From positions 25,034,603-25,098,602 of the forward strand of contig CM060076.1 of assembly GCA_030533445.1 (NCBI GenBank): DNA of 64,000 bases, in the 5' to 3' direction. The notes under the pieces are model-generated. The model did not search any database. It was given only the letters and a program-made list of their open reading frames with translations, and was not told the DNA's origin. The translations under genes were made by a program, and so were the position numbers. This document shows, one piece after another, positions 24,766 through 36,045 of this stretch; within the stretch, counting starts at the first letter, position 1, and each line of letters begins with the position of its first letter. Source of the stretch: Cyprinodon diabolis. Its lineage: Eukaryota > Chordata > Actinopteri > Cyprinodontiformes > Cyprinodontidae.

Positions 24766-26695
24766 TTTTTTAAAGATTGTCTGCATTTATTTGAGTCAAC
24801 CTGTGTCAAAATTGTTTTCCTCATTTATGGGCATATTATTTATATATCTGTCTGTCTTTCTATCTATTGTTATATCTGTGATTCTATCTTTGGTTCTATC
24901 TGTCCGTCTATAAAATTACTACGTGGAAACTCTGTAATTTGAGAGTAAAATAATGTTTTGAAGACTGTTCTTTTGATATAGAGCTATTTATTTATCTTAA
25001 GCTTTATGTATAAACAAACCAGTGAAAAATTATGAAATTCCTGTTGACATTTGGATGTTAACAGATTGAATTTTACATCAGAAGCAATGAAAGTGCAGTG
25101 CGTTAATAGCAGGTAGAAAACAATTTAGGCAGAAACCTGCGTGTGTATATGTGAGTGGGTGTATTTGACAGAGAGACAGATGCTGAGGGGATGGACAACT
25201 AATCAATAGCTGGAGTGCAGAACAGATGAACAGGGAGCAGATACTCATTTTTGAGGTAAATAGCCCCATGCTTATTGGGACCAATTGAGTGTGTCATTGA
25301 TTAATTATTGAGCATACTCAAAGGAGATTCTCCGCAGTAAGCTAGAGCTGCACTGAGACTGCACTGTCCCTTACTCCGGAGGCAATGTTCTTCCCAGTGG
25401 TAGAAGAAATATTTTCTATTATGTGAACCGATTTGTAGTCTGAGGCGTGAGCTCACAGTATTTATTTAAAGCCTTTGGTAACAGACACCACTCTGAAATT
25501 GCCATTCTTTGACTCACATTGGATTAAAGCTCCAGTTACAAGCTATCATGTCATATATTGTCAGGATAGTTCCATCTTCCATACTGAATGTAATACCGAA
25601 ATACACAAATGCTTCTGCAATTCATAGCAAATTACATTAGTCAAATGTAAAGTTTGTAAAAAGATGGTGACTCTGGTTACTGGAAATCGGTAATATAATT
25701 ACAAAATAATTGCTAAGCTAAAATAAACCAGACTGGATTAAACCAGTTTTATGTTTGGGTATGCCATAAAAGTGTAAAATAAGACTTTTTGCACAGTTCA
25801 AATTTTTGTGCTATCAAGGCGTTAAAGATACAATACATTCATGAATCAAACAATCAGATCTCTAAAAGATTAAAAGAAAGCAAGTAAAGGACTGAAATAT
25901 TAGAAATTGTAGCCACTTTTAGTATATTGCTATTAGGTCAAATTGTAATGTCCCATTCAGACAAAAATGTACTCATTGCACAGAATTTAAATTGCCAGAA
26001 TGTAGTTGGTCTTGAAGGATTTTTTTAAGGTCATCTTCTGCAATATAACAACACAATACTCCATGTATTATGCATAAAAGGGCATTAGAGATCCCAACTG
26101 CTTTAAGTCTTAACAAAACAGCCACAGAGAGGTTGTGTTTTTTCATTGTCTTTATTGCAGCATTTCAGTGTTTTATGGTGCAATGTGAAATGGCACCCTG
26201 GCACACTGGGCAACTTTCCATTGAATTAGAGACCGGACTAACCATGCCAACCTCTTTTGGAAAAGTTACCATTCTTTTTAACATCTCTGAAATGGATCTA
26301 GTCTCATAAATGTTGGTTTCAATCAGATACAATAAAAAAATCTTCTCATCTGAAGTCTTGGAAATTAGGAGTGACTTGCATTGTATATTATTGTTCTTCC
26401 ATGATTTAAAACATTAAACTTTTACCTGACACACTATTGTGAAACCGAACAATAAGTTGCAATTGGCCAGATTAGCTGATTAACAGGCAATGTACCACAC
26501 CCTTCCAAAAATACTACAAATAGTACTTGTAGTATTGGAACACTTACATTTTTTTATTGAATATACTTGTATGACATTTTATAAAGTCCAAGAAGCAAAA
26601 AGCAATACAACACAATCACAATCTACCACCAGTTACAGCCACTGGGATCTCTGACCACTAAAAGCAGGCAAGGCATTTGACTAAGATTGGGTATG
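24766..26695. other. No gene recognised
   Basis: AT-rich sequence with a degenerate (TCTA/TCTG)n tract at about 24840-24910. Short open frames (for example 25078-25284 and 26070-26309) have no family motif. Confidence 0.4.
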
Positions 26696-26953
26696 ATGGA
26701 GATTAGGGATGGAACGGTTTATGAAAACTGTCCGAACCGTTCAGTTCGACTGTCTCGGTTCGGTTCGCGTGTGTTGAGTTCGGTTCATGCATGGCTCCTT
26801 TTTCTCATTGGCGAAGTGTGTACACTCCAGAGCAGAAGGTGGCGGTACTGCGACCAAAGTCAACCACCAGTAGTAAACAAGAAGAAGAAGAAGCAAAGCA
26901 GCGTAGCCGGGTGTAGCAGAAAAAAATCAGTTGCTGTGGAGAATTGTGTGGGT

Positions 26954-27151
26954 ATGGCGAGTGGGAAAGAACAGGAGTTGGAAGACGCGCCAGCAGCACT
27001 TTATAGGTCTGCTGAATGGGACCACTTTGCATTTAGAGTGACCTACAATGACGGTGGAAAGAAAGTTGTGGATAAAAGTGCAACAGTGTGCAAGCATTGT
27101 GCAACACGTTTTGTTTATGCAAACAGCAACATGACCAACATGTCATGCTAA
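26954..27151 (+). pseudogene. hAT transposase N-terminus with BED zinc finger
   Basis: 65 codons from ATG 26954. After an acidic stretch comes the start of a BED finger: aromatic residues (WDHFAFRV), then the cysteine pair in ATVCKHCATRF. The frame ends in TAA at 27149-27151, formed at the insertion point of the nested Harbinger-like element, so the His part of the finger and the catalytic domain are lost. Confidence 0.72.
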
Positions 27152-27415
27152 CCCCGAAATCCCTCATACTCCGTCAGGGCTCCGCTCCGCTGCGCTTCAG
27201 GCCGCCTGCACAAAGCAAAGCCTACAGCCTCCGCTTTGGCTCCCGTCCGCTCCGCTCTGCTCTGAGTTACTTCGAGATCGTAGAGGGCATGGCAGATGAT
27301 TAAATTCAAAGCAGCAAATGATCCAGGGTTTCCGCAGATCATTAAAAATAATTACAATTCATTAATTTTTTATATTTTTTTCATTGATTTCATTAATTTT
27401 GATGGGATTTCGGTG
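27152..27415. mobile_element. Harbinger-like MITE nested in hAT
   Basis: Terminal inverted repeats CCCCGAAATCCC (27152-27163) and GGGATTTCGGTG (27404-27415), one mismatch, flanked by TAA on both sides (27149-27151, 27416-27418). A 3-bp T-A-rich duplication is typical of PIF/Harbinger. The interior is GC-rich at 27170-27290 and AT-rich after that. It has no coding capacity. Confidence 0.72.
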
Positions 27416-27549
27416 TAACAATCAACATATACCGAACCGAACTGAAAACCGTGACCACGAAACCATGAACCGAACCGAACCATGGATTTTGTGAACCGTT
27501 CCACCCCTAATGGAGTTGGGCTAAGCAGGGGAATGAACCAATAAACAGC

Positions 27550-27610
27550 TTATAACTGATTGGAACCGTTCCCAACCTTTCAATTCTGGTTCCAGAAATG
27601 GAACCTACCA
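27550..27610. mobile_element. Possible terminal fragment of another hAT
   Basis: GGAACCGTTCCCAACCTTTC followed by CTGGTTCCAGAAATGGAACC resembles the end of a hAT element of the GGGAACGGTTCC type. Only one end is visible. Confidence 0.3.
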
Positions 27611-27800
27611 AATAGCAATGAAGAGTACTGTTCAAAGTATGTCCATAAATCCAAAAATCACAATTTTTACTGTATAGAGCCAATTAGACAAAATGTTTAG
27701 ATGCACGACATATGGGGAAACCACCGAGGATATGGCGCACAACCAGTGACAGCTGGCCAATAGCCGATTAAGATAAAAAAAAAAAAAAATTATTTTCTTA

Positions 27801-27805
<5 letters not shown>

Positions 27806-27861
<56 letters not shown>
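27806..27861. repeat. (TA)n microsatellite
   Basis: About 27 uninterrupted TA units. Confidence 0.97.
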
Positions 27862-27865
<4 letters not shown>

Positions 27866-28100
27866 TTCCGCCCTAGGGCGCACAAATCTTTGCCCATAGA
27901 GTCTTGTTAAAAGTTGTACATGCATAGTAGCTCCTGTGCAATACAAAAGTATAGCAGAGCTTGGGGCACAGGAGACCTGCACCCCGAGTTGACAGGAAGT
28001 GTATTTGCTCATCTCCCCCCACAGCGCAGATGTTTTGCAGGTGATTGACAAGTCGAGTACAGGGAGTTGGAGACGCATTGGAGAAAGAGAGAGAGAGAGA

Positions 28101-28543
28101 TAGTGATGGGAATCAAAAACTGGTTCTCGTTCAGAACCGGTTCATTGTGTTCCAATTCGATCGCACAGTTTGGCATCTCGCTTAATGATTCTCTTAACGA
28201 TTCCAGGCACCACCAGACCACCTAGCGCTGGGCAGCATGACTTATGTCACATTTTTTATGCAAGTTACGCACACAGCATTCAGTAAGCAAGTACGACGTG
28301 ACCAGGCGTAAGTCTAGAAAAGCAAAACAAAAGTGGTCAAAGCGATCGAATTATTGGATTTATTTTGAGGAAGAGGAAAATGGCAACAAGGCGCTTTGCA
28401 ATCATTGCAAACTGGCAATTACATCCGCGGGAGGAACTACATCCAACAAGCAGAAACAGCTGCACACACAACATGGCATACATTTTAATGAATGCCTTGT
28501 TTTTGATGCTTCCGGACAGAAGCTAAAGTTACGACCAGCATGA
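28101..28543 (+). mobile_element. 5' part of a second hAT element
   Basis: It begins TAGTGATGGGAATC after a (GA)n tract (28081-28100), a hAT-type terminus, and continues with GGTTC/GAACC subterminal motifs into a BED-finger open frame. I found no matching right end, so it is probably truncated. Confidence 0.6.
28244..28543 (+). pseudogene. BED zinc finger fragment of hAT transposase
   Basis: 99-codon frame. The first 20 or so residues are unremarkable; then a basic patch (RRKSRKAKQKWSKRS), the BED aromatic signature (NYWIYFEEEENG), the cysteine pair (ALCNHCKLAI) and histidines (LHTQHGIHF) form a complete C2-H-type finger. In autonomous elements this N-terminal finger binds DNA; here the dimerisation and catalytic regions are missing. 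Confidence 0.7.
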
Positions 28544-29213
28544 AAGGCAACTGGTCTGGATAGAGTGAAAAGCATTTTATCGTAGATCTACTGAACTTTT
28601 GAATACTTTTAAGCATAACTTTATCTGTTTATTTTAGTTCATTTTGAATCTGTTTAATACGATAAACCCCAACAACTTAACAATGGAGAATGAAATCTGA
28701 TCGTCCCTCTGTCCACAAAAATAAACCATCACTACTTCCACATGTAGTTGAGTGGAACTTTGGTGCATTAAAAGGCGCTGAGGATATAAACTCTGTGAGG
28801 AGGCCTTCTTGCTGAGCTGGTGTTTCCTTCAGCTTAGACAGTCAGCCTAGCACCACACTAAAATCTGATTCAGGTGGATAAAACAACTAAACTGTCTTAT
28901 ACGACATAAGTAGCTGAAACATAAGACGCTGTATTTATGTAAATATGTGTTTTAATTAGGTTCTAAACACTAAAGCTGTGGGTGAAAATGTGTTTCTGTC
29001 ATCAGAAAATTAATAATGATATATTAGTGTTCATGGTTTTGATATCTACTTACTGGTTGAAAATTACTGTGATAATTTATAATAACATTCACAAAAAGTT
29101 ATATTTTCAATGTATTACAATTCTTTTATTCAGACCCTTACATCCAGGCAGAACTCTGGTTAGCCAGATAATTTAAAATGTAAAATTTTATGATTTTTTC
29201 CTCTTAAAGTCAC

Positions 29214-30173
29214 TGTTAGGAATCCAGTTTGTGTGGGTTGTTTTGATGAAAAACACCTACCAGCCGCCGCGGTGAACCACGAGGAGGCGACCCGGCCAGA
29301 GGCTGCTGTTGAATGGGATTCCTACTGACAGCACACCGCTATTATGTGGGGGTCTGAGCGGTTCCGACTGAAATAATATTGGAAGGTGGGATTTTAATCT
29401 GGATGAACTGACTGCACTGATTAAGTTTTCAGGTGGGTTTTCCTGTTTAAAAACATATTAAAACTACTTTATTCCCACTGATCACAGCAAATATAGCTGC
29501 AAGGCAAAGAAAGGATAAGGTAGCTCCGCCCATCGCGCGTCAGACACCTAGAGCAGCAAAGCTGCTTCAGCCGCGCGTCAGAACTAACTGATACAAGCAG
29601 CAAAAAAGAAGCAGCAGTTGCGATTTTGCTGCGCCTGCTGCGTCCAGTGTGACCGTAGCATTAAGCTGCTGACTGGATGTTTTGGACCTTCTCCCCCTGG
29701 AAGGATCGTCTGAGTTTCAAACTGAGCTGGGGATTTAAACTGGAGGTTTGGATCTACTTTCCCCCAAGGGATTGTTTGAGCTACACTCTGAGCAGGGGAT
29801 TCATCTCCACAAGAAACAGTTCAAGTACCATTGGAAGTCCAAGTGGCAGACACCTCAACCTGGGTAACCCTGTCCGCCCTCCAACGAGCAACTAATTTAC
29901 TGGAACAACCCACTGGATTCATAGAAAGACACCTTTTACTGGAAACGTGAGTCCCGTTGCCTTTATTCCCTTTTGCAAATCGAAGCTCAATTTTCCCACT
30001 GAGCCTGAACTAACCACAGGGACTTCCCCTTCACTTTTCAGTCCCGGTTCGCCAGTGTTCAGAGCAGCAGTGGACCCATCTCTACCAGTTCTCAATAAAC
30101 CTGTTAAACCTTCCCTTGGTCTCTCTGTTTGGTTTCCTGCATGTGGGTAAGATCTTAGAATTAAATCATGACA
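29214..30173 (+). mobile_element. Solo LTR of a Ty3/gypsy-type element
   Basis: 960 bases starting TGTTAGG and ending CATGACA, bounded by the 5-bp target duplication GTCAC (29209-29213 and 30174-30178). AATAAA at about 30094 would be the polyadenylation signal of the R region. The last 50 bases (CTGCATGTGGGTAAGATC ... CATGACA) match the U5 end of the LTR at 49602-50336, read in reverse (CTGCATGTGGGTTAGATC ... CATGACA). No internal region is present, so this is the product of LTR-LTR recombination. The open frames at 29677-29895 and 29947-30150 lie in it and are not genes. Confidence 0.88.
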
Positions 30174-30430
30174 GTCACAAGGAAATCATATTTAAATGTC
30201 AAATAATTCTGGCTTAAAAATTTTTTTAAATGTAATGTTTATCAGACCATATTATCCCAAAATGTAGAACATTTGTATTTAAAAAAAAAAAAATCCTGTA
30301 TCAAAATCTGTGTTTTTTTTTCATTATCTTATGCAGGAGAGTTAGTTATACGTCAGCCTGTACACCTAAATTCGGCCAATCATATATCAGAGGTCATCTG
30401 TCAATCAATTTTTTTTCATAGCATATTGAT

Positions 30431-30667
30431 TCATATGTCGCAGCTAATATAAGTTCTGTCCCAGTGTTCACAGGAATGGACGTCTGTGTCTTCGGCAGGC
30501 GTAGAGCTGACAGAACTGGCAGCGTTGCGAGGCAAGGGGTCAAACATGTACGGCTGTAAGCCTTCTACACCAAACCAAGCTTCTGCTGCCCTGGCGTCCT
30601 CTTTCACAACATCTTTGTCCCCACTTTCCTCCTCTAAATTAAAAAATGTATGGCGGAGGAGACTCAT
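30431..30667 (-). other. Acidic coding-like segment, possible first exon of a repeat-family protein
   Basis: The frame contains GLQPYMFDPLPR after an acidic stretch. This resembles the VQPYMFEP motif at the start of fish proteins with a P2X7-type C-terminal zinc domain, many of which are multicopy. No splice partner was identified and the frame seems interrupted upstream (a second frame holds EEESFVVEVVDESPPP, near 30690). It could be a pseudogene fragment. Confidence 0.3.
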
Positions 30668-30739
30668 CCACGACCTCCACTACAAAACTCTCCTCCTCTT
30701 GTATATTTCCGCTATCTATGGCATTCCTTGACAGTGTCG

Positions 30740-31779
30740 TTGCTAAGTGCTTGATGAGATTATGAGATTAGAGCTTTAAAAATAAATAAATAAAAATAAG
30801 CTAATGGATGTTCAGTCCTGCTTTTGGTATACCACTAAGTGTGGTGGATGATGCCTTCTTTCCATTACTGTGTGCACAGGAGTGAAAGGAAAGCTCTTTA
30901 AAGACTGGGCCTCAGCAGGGAGTGAATCTTGAACTCAACACTTTAGCAACTTTATCAACAGAGATGCTTTTGAAGGAGCACATTTCATAAGCTTCATAGC
31001 AAACTAGGAATTTGAACCTTTGGTCTCTAAAATAGGTCAGTGTATACCTCCCCTGTCATTTCTAAAGGCAATCTATTTTTTTCAAAAGTCTTGGTGAAAC
31101 CTGAGTACATGAAAGAGACTCATTAAAGACAGATTTCTGCACTGAGTTTTTGGGTTTCTTTCAGGTTTGGCACTAATTAGACTTTTTTCCAGGGATGGGC
31201 TGCAGGAGTGTCTGAGATAAAGAGGCCCAAGCAAAATGGAGGAGAATAGAGTGGATAGATAAACATTTCTGAACAGGATTGAGAGGAATATGATATTTAA
31301 TCACAGACAATGACAGCATTTTTTGAACAATAGAACCGAATGAACAGCTTTTCATGTAAGCGTTTGATCTGCCGAATCCTCAAAGCTATTTTCAACATGA
31401 TAGGAATCCTTCATAAGTAGATCACTCTTTCTTCAGAAAAAAAGCCAGAGAGAAATTTGAAAAAGCATAAAGCTCATGCAGGTATGTGCAGTTACTCGCA
31501 GGAACACATACTGCTGCCCACATATAACACTGATAATCAAACTATTTTCTCTGAAGCTGCACATCAAAGTTGACACAACGGCCTAAAGCTAAAGCAACAC
31601 ATGAAGTTGATTTTTTTTCTATTCAGAGTCAAAGCTTTCTCATGTTTGGTCACTTCCAAACTGTTAATGTTTTTTATTTTGCTAGTATTTTACATAACAG
31701 ATGAACACATTAAAGTGTACATTTATTTGACGCAGTTCAACTTCCATTCAATTCAACTCAGTTTATATATACAGCACCA
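30740..31779. other. No gene recognised
   Basis: AT-rich; no supported open frame, repeat or site. Confidence 0.4.
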
Positions 31780-32670
31780 ATTTTATGACATTTTATAGGG
31801 CCTCTACAGTTGTCCATCCAAGCATGCATGCATGCAGTGACAGCGGAGAGAAAAAGCTGAAGCACTGGCACACGGCAACATATGGCAAGTGCGCTGTGTA
31901 TGCCATCGTATCCTCATACATGGGCCATAAGTTACAGGTAAGTTATTTGATTGTTGACATATGTTAAGGGTAACTTACTCATAAGTTGCGGTGTTGTTTA
32001 GCTTATCCAAAACCCATGAGTAACTTGTGCATAACCTATGCGTAACTTATCAAGAACTTATCTCCAACGCATATCAACACATTAGATGCGTTACAGACTG
32101 AACATGTTTCTAAATTACAGCTACTGTATAATGGCGTATATCCAGCGTTTTGGTATAAAAGGGGGTTCACAAGACGACACCATCTGTACTCGTCCAGACT
32201 GCATCCCCATCATAGGGTGAGCGAGAAGGTGAGTGTGATGGATCCTACCTGCGTTCGTGTCCACGACCAACAAACTTCCTACCAGATATGATGCCCAATC
32301 TGCAGCGAATGCAAACCTTTCTTTCTTTTTATTTTCTTTTTTGTAGGCGGTAAACAGCAGCTGGGTTCATACCACAATCAAATAAATCTTTTTATGCAGG
32401 CCAGGCGCCTCCGGGCGAATTGCTGCCCCCTCAGGACACTCGCTTGTGACATTTCATGGGCATTACGCTGCCGTGCATCATGCAGAAGTTAGGCTGTCGT
32501 TGGACATAAGTTCTGGACTTGTTATGAATACTCTATGCATATGCCCAAAATAGATAAATACATAGAAAGTTAGGCATATCCCAGTGATGTAGAAGATTCT
32601 GGGACTACAGTATGGCATACGCTGGCTAAATTGTCAAGATGCGACAGGGGCTTAATGCAGCCTTTGTCCA
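31780..32670. repeat. Unassigned segment with TAAGTTA/TAACTTA motif cluster
   Basis: Less AT-rich than its surroundings. Between 31929 and 32080 about eight copies of AAGTTA or TAACTT occur in both orientations, in a pattern like subterminal transposase-binding repeats. A TATA box (GGTATAAAAG, 32152-32161) follows. GCATGCATGCATGC lies near 31823. No terminal inverted repeats could be fixed, so the identity is open. Confidence 0.35.
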
Positions 32671-33253
32671 CAGAGGTATCGGGAAAAAAAATGATGATCT
32701 TTATTCTCTTCTTCTGCTAACAGTTGTTTAATAAGGTCATATTTCATCAGTGGCATCAAATATTCAATTTCAACATGAGAACTACAGTAGTCCAGCTGTG
32801 TCTCAGGCATAGCTCATGTATGGTCGTAACATAGAGAATTGGAATGCAAACACATAAATGACCTTTGAGAGCCTCTAAATACATTCATACGTTCATTTGT
32901 TATTTTGTAAGTTATAGTAGAAAAAATGAAATAAATGAACATTTGAAAGCTGATTGAAGGTCATTGCACAGAGGGGAAGTTGGTAATCTGTTGAATTCCA
33001 ATGATGGTCATATTTTGGCCATTTTGGATCAACTTCATTATCCCTCATGAGAGAAGGCTATTTGAACAAGGCTATTGAGTTAGTAAGAGAGAGCTGTCAG
33101 GAGGGAACAACTTTATGTACCAAGTTAGAGAAAAGGATTCTATTCTTTATCATTATATTGACTTCCCTGAAAAAACTGTGCCCACCTTCTCTGACCACCC
33201 CTTATCTGAAGGTCTGGTTTTAGCATTGAACATAAACATACTTTGATCTAGAC

Positions 33254-33436
33254 TAGTGTTTTTCATCCCTCCTGCTAGATGCACGTTGCCTTGCATGTTT
33301 TAGACGTTTCTCTGCTAAAATCCACCTGATTCACATGATTACTTCTCATCAGAGCAAGCAAGAGAAATCAGCTTTCCTGAAATGAGGGAACTTAAAAGAA
33401 AATTGTGTCTTTATGAGCAGGATTGAAAAAACAATG
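33254..33436. mobile_element. hAT-type MITE, copy 2
   Basis: 183-bp element beginning TAGTGTTTTTCATCC and ending GGATTGAAAAAACAATG (imperfect inverted repeats), flanked by ATCTAGAC (33246-33253) and ATCTAAAC (33437-33444), 7 of 8 identical. The interior TGCATGTTTTAGACG and CACCTGATTCA matches the copy at 331-534. Confidence 0.65.
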
Positions 33437-33539
33437 ATCTAAACCATTCTGTTTTTGCCTTGACTTTAAGACCTTCAACAAATTTTCTTTCCTGTTATTT
33501 AATATGTTTCACTTGTTCTACTATTTACTCTAACCAGCT

Positions 33540-33640
33540 TCCTAGTTCCTGCTGAAGAATCCTTCCCCACTGTATGATGCGGCCACCACCATGTTTAATA
33601 ATGGAGTTGTTTTGTTCAGGGTAATGTGCAATGTTATCCT
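33540..33640 (-). mobile_element. Tc1/mariner fragment
   Basis: ATGATGCGGCCACCACCATG and flanking bases follow the reverse of the conserved Tc1 transposase segment encoding HGGG(S/R)IMLWG. Short and decayed. Confidence 0.5.
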
Positions 33641-34694
33641 CTCATAAATATTTCGAAACTGAGTAGACCCCCCCTTTTATATACGTATATGCATCGTATA
33701 TGTAAGCAGAGCTTATCATTATTTTTTACTTTAACACTGGCTTTCCTCGTGTCAATCGTAACTAAAGGATAGTTTAGATGAATGCACATTCTTAAAAAAA
33801 AAAAGTTATGGTACTTTCCAAAGATGTTCTACATATGAAAAAAAAATTATGTAAATGCATAAACCATGCCCAAGCTGCACCAAGATCAAATGTATGATCA
33901 TTTGTTACGTATTTGTATGTCAACATTAGGGCTGTGTGACTGTCTGCATATCAAAGTTTTTGAAGGCATATTACAATGGACATATTTTTACTGAAAGGAA
34001 AACAATGGGGTTGAGGATGTCTAAGGTACCACCTACAGATTTTCTTTTTGTTTCTCATTCTTTATTTCAGTTTCCTCCATGTACTCTGTGGACTGTGAAA
34101 CAGTAAAATATATACCCTACACACATTGTGAAATGAAGAATTATTTTGTTCTGTGTTTTTCTTTATTGCTGTTCCCCTGACAGAAGTAGTTTAAGAAAAA
34201 AGGAGAAGAATCAAAAAATGACAAATCCCTTTCCAATGGGGAATATGAACTTGATATATTGTTCGTTATATCATCTGCGGTTCACACACCGTACAATGGT
34301 TCATGACATAATGATGGGCATTTCTTTGCATGCTTTGTGAAAGAGCTTATGTTCGAGCGAATGCTTCTATGTTGTTCACCTTTGCTAAATGCCATTTTTT
34401 GTCATTAAATCTATATGAACAAATTAATGGACCCCTCTGGGGCAGACTGCAATATCATACGCCATGCACTTTGAAACACTATATTAGTAGATGTGTCATT
34501 CATTTATTATTTATTGCAAGTACTTTGTCTCCATTTCAGAAACAAAAATGTGGTACAGAATTATACTTCTTATTCAGGGAAAGACATTTTCACATTTTGT
34601 TGTCTGATCCTACTCAGCTCTAGCTATATTACTCAGTAAAATGGCCAGGTTTCAAAGCGTAGGTGTTCACAGCTTATAAGGGACTTGGGGTCTG

Positions 34695-35030
34695 GACTAT
34701 GCTTCACAAAGCAGGTTTAACAAGCTCAAATTTAAACCCTCAACACTGAATTCATCTAACCTAAGGTTAGAAACTGAGTTTTTTTTTGTTTCATAAAAGG
34801 TGCTGTGAGATAGATTAATCAACTCTAAGTAGGTTCACTCAGAGTTGAGCATGTGCGTAACAAGTTTGAAAACCAGTTATCAGTTGAGCCCCAATTTGAC
34901 GAGTCACCATGACAACAGACAGTAGGAAGTGCCTGTTTTACACCACTGGAACTAGAGATTTTAAGGCAGAAATGAAAAATTAAATTGGAAAAAGTGTTTA
35001 AAAGACAAAGCAACGGCAGGTTGTTCTTAC
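34695..35030. mobile_element. Fragment of a Harbinger-like fish element (tentative)
   Basis: CTTCACAAAGCAGGTTTAAC followed by ACTCAGAGTTGAGCATGTGC resembles the ends and subterminal region of a repeat abundant in fish with GAGTT/AACTC motifs. Only one end is seen and no transposase is present. Confidence 0.35.
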
Positions 35031-35394
35031 ATTTATTTATACCATATCCATATCCATCAAACTAATACATATACGGAAGGCCTGCCACAGCCTGTTGTAA
35101 CCACAATAACGCTACAGTTAAAACTAGTTTGCTTGAATGGTAGTGGATAAATTATATTTAAAATGAGGAAAAAAGTATTTGAATGTTATTTTGTAAGTAT
35201 CCCACTTAGAAATCATGGAGGGGTCTGAAATTGCCATCATAGGTGCATTTCCACAGTAAGAGATATAATCTAAAAATCCAGAAATCACAATATATGATTT
35301 TTTTAACTATTTATTTGTATTGTATGATAAAGCTGCAAAGTATGCAAAGTATACACCTGAGAAAATAAATGTTACTATTTGCTACAGTAGCCTT

Positions 35395-35575
35395 TGTTTC
35401 CAGTTTCAAGCATCAACATTTCCAGTAGTTTTTCAGCACTCCTGGAGGGATTTTGGCCCATTCCTCCACAAAGCTCTTCTCTAGATCAGCCAGGTTTCTG
35501 GGCTGTCGCTGAGAAACAGTTTGAGTTTGGGCTCCCTCCTAAGATTTTCTTTTAGGTTTAGGTCGTGAAACTTTT
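35395..35575 (-). pseudogene. Tc1 transposase C-terminal fragment
   Basis: On the minus strand one frame reads [20 protein letters not shown]. This aligns with the catalytic DLNPIENLWRELK region of Tc1 transposases (family knowledge) with the Pro and Ile replaced. A second frame continues with [12 protein letters not shown]. The upstream part of the enzyme is absent. Confidence 0.7.
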
Positions 35576-35924
35576 TTCCCTCACTGTAGGTGCAATCATA
35601 TGTCAGCAGATTAAGAGTAATATAAAAAGTATAAAGAAGTATATAAGTATAAAAACCTTGTTCAAACAGGTAGGACCTAAGTATCATCTCATGGGTTTCT
35701 CCTAATTTTAATTCTATTTTACATTAAACAGAAAACACAAAGCGGCTGTTTGCAGCCTCCTGGATGTTGTATCCAATACAGTAAATGGTTGTTATTAGCA
35801 GTTATCAGTTCCCTAGAATGGCTTCAGATTGTGCCTCCTACCTACCAGTAGGCTGAGCAGTTTGTTATTAATGAATTAATCCTAACCGAAAGATAATTCA
35901 TTTTTCCCCCTGCTGAACTAGACT

Positions 35925-36045
35925 TAAACTTAGAGAAACTAATATTGTCATTTTGTATACACAGAGTGTACACAAAACAAAATTTCGTTTTGTGCAGCTC
36001 TCATTACATTTCCATGTAATGAGAGCTGCACAAAACAAAATTTCA
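35925..36045. mobile_element. LINE 3'-tail fragment with long hairpin
   Basis: AGACTTAAACTTAGAG, then TGTCATTTTGTATACACAG and AAAATTTCGTTTTGTGCAG resemble the 3' tail of the LINE at 23730. The tail is then inverted: left arm 35980-36009, loop TTCC, right arm 36014-36043, 30-bp arms with one mismatch. Confidence 0.7.

Larger units (their letters stand above)
26704..27509 (+). mobile_element. hAT element, internally deleted
   Basis: Terminal inverted repeats TAGGGATGGAACGGTT (26704-26719) and AACCGTTCCACCCCTA (27494-27509), flanked by an imperfect 8-bp target duplication ATGGAGAT (26696-26703) and ATGGAGTT (27510-27517). Multiple GGTTCGG/CCGAACC motifs sit next to both ends. It retains only the BED-finger start of the transposase and is split by a nested element at 27152-27415. 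Confidence 0.88.

Noticed and set aside
29677..30150. Two adjacent plus-strand open frames
   Set aside because: They lie wholly inside the solo LTR defined by TG...CA ends and GTCAC duplications.
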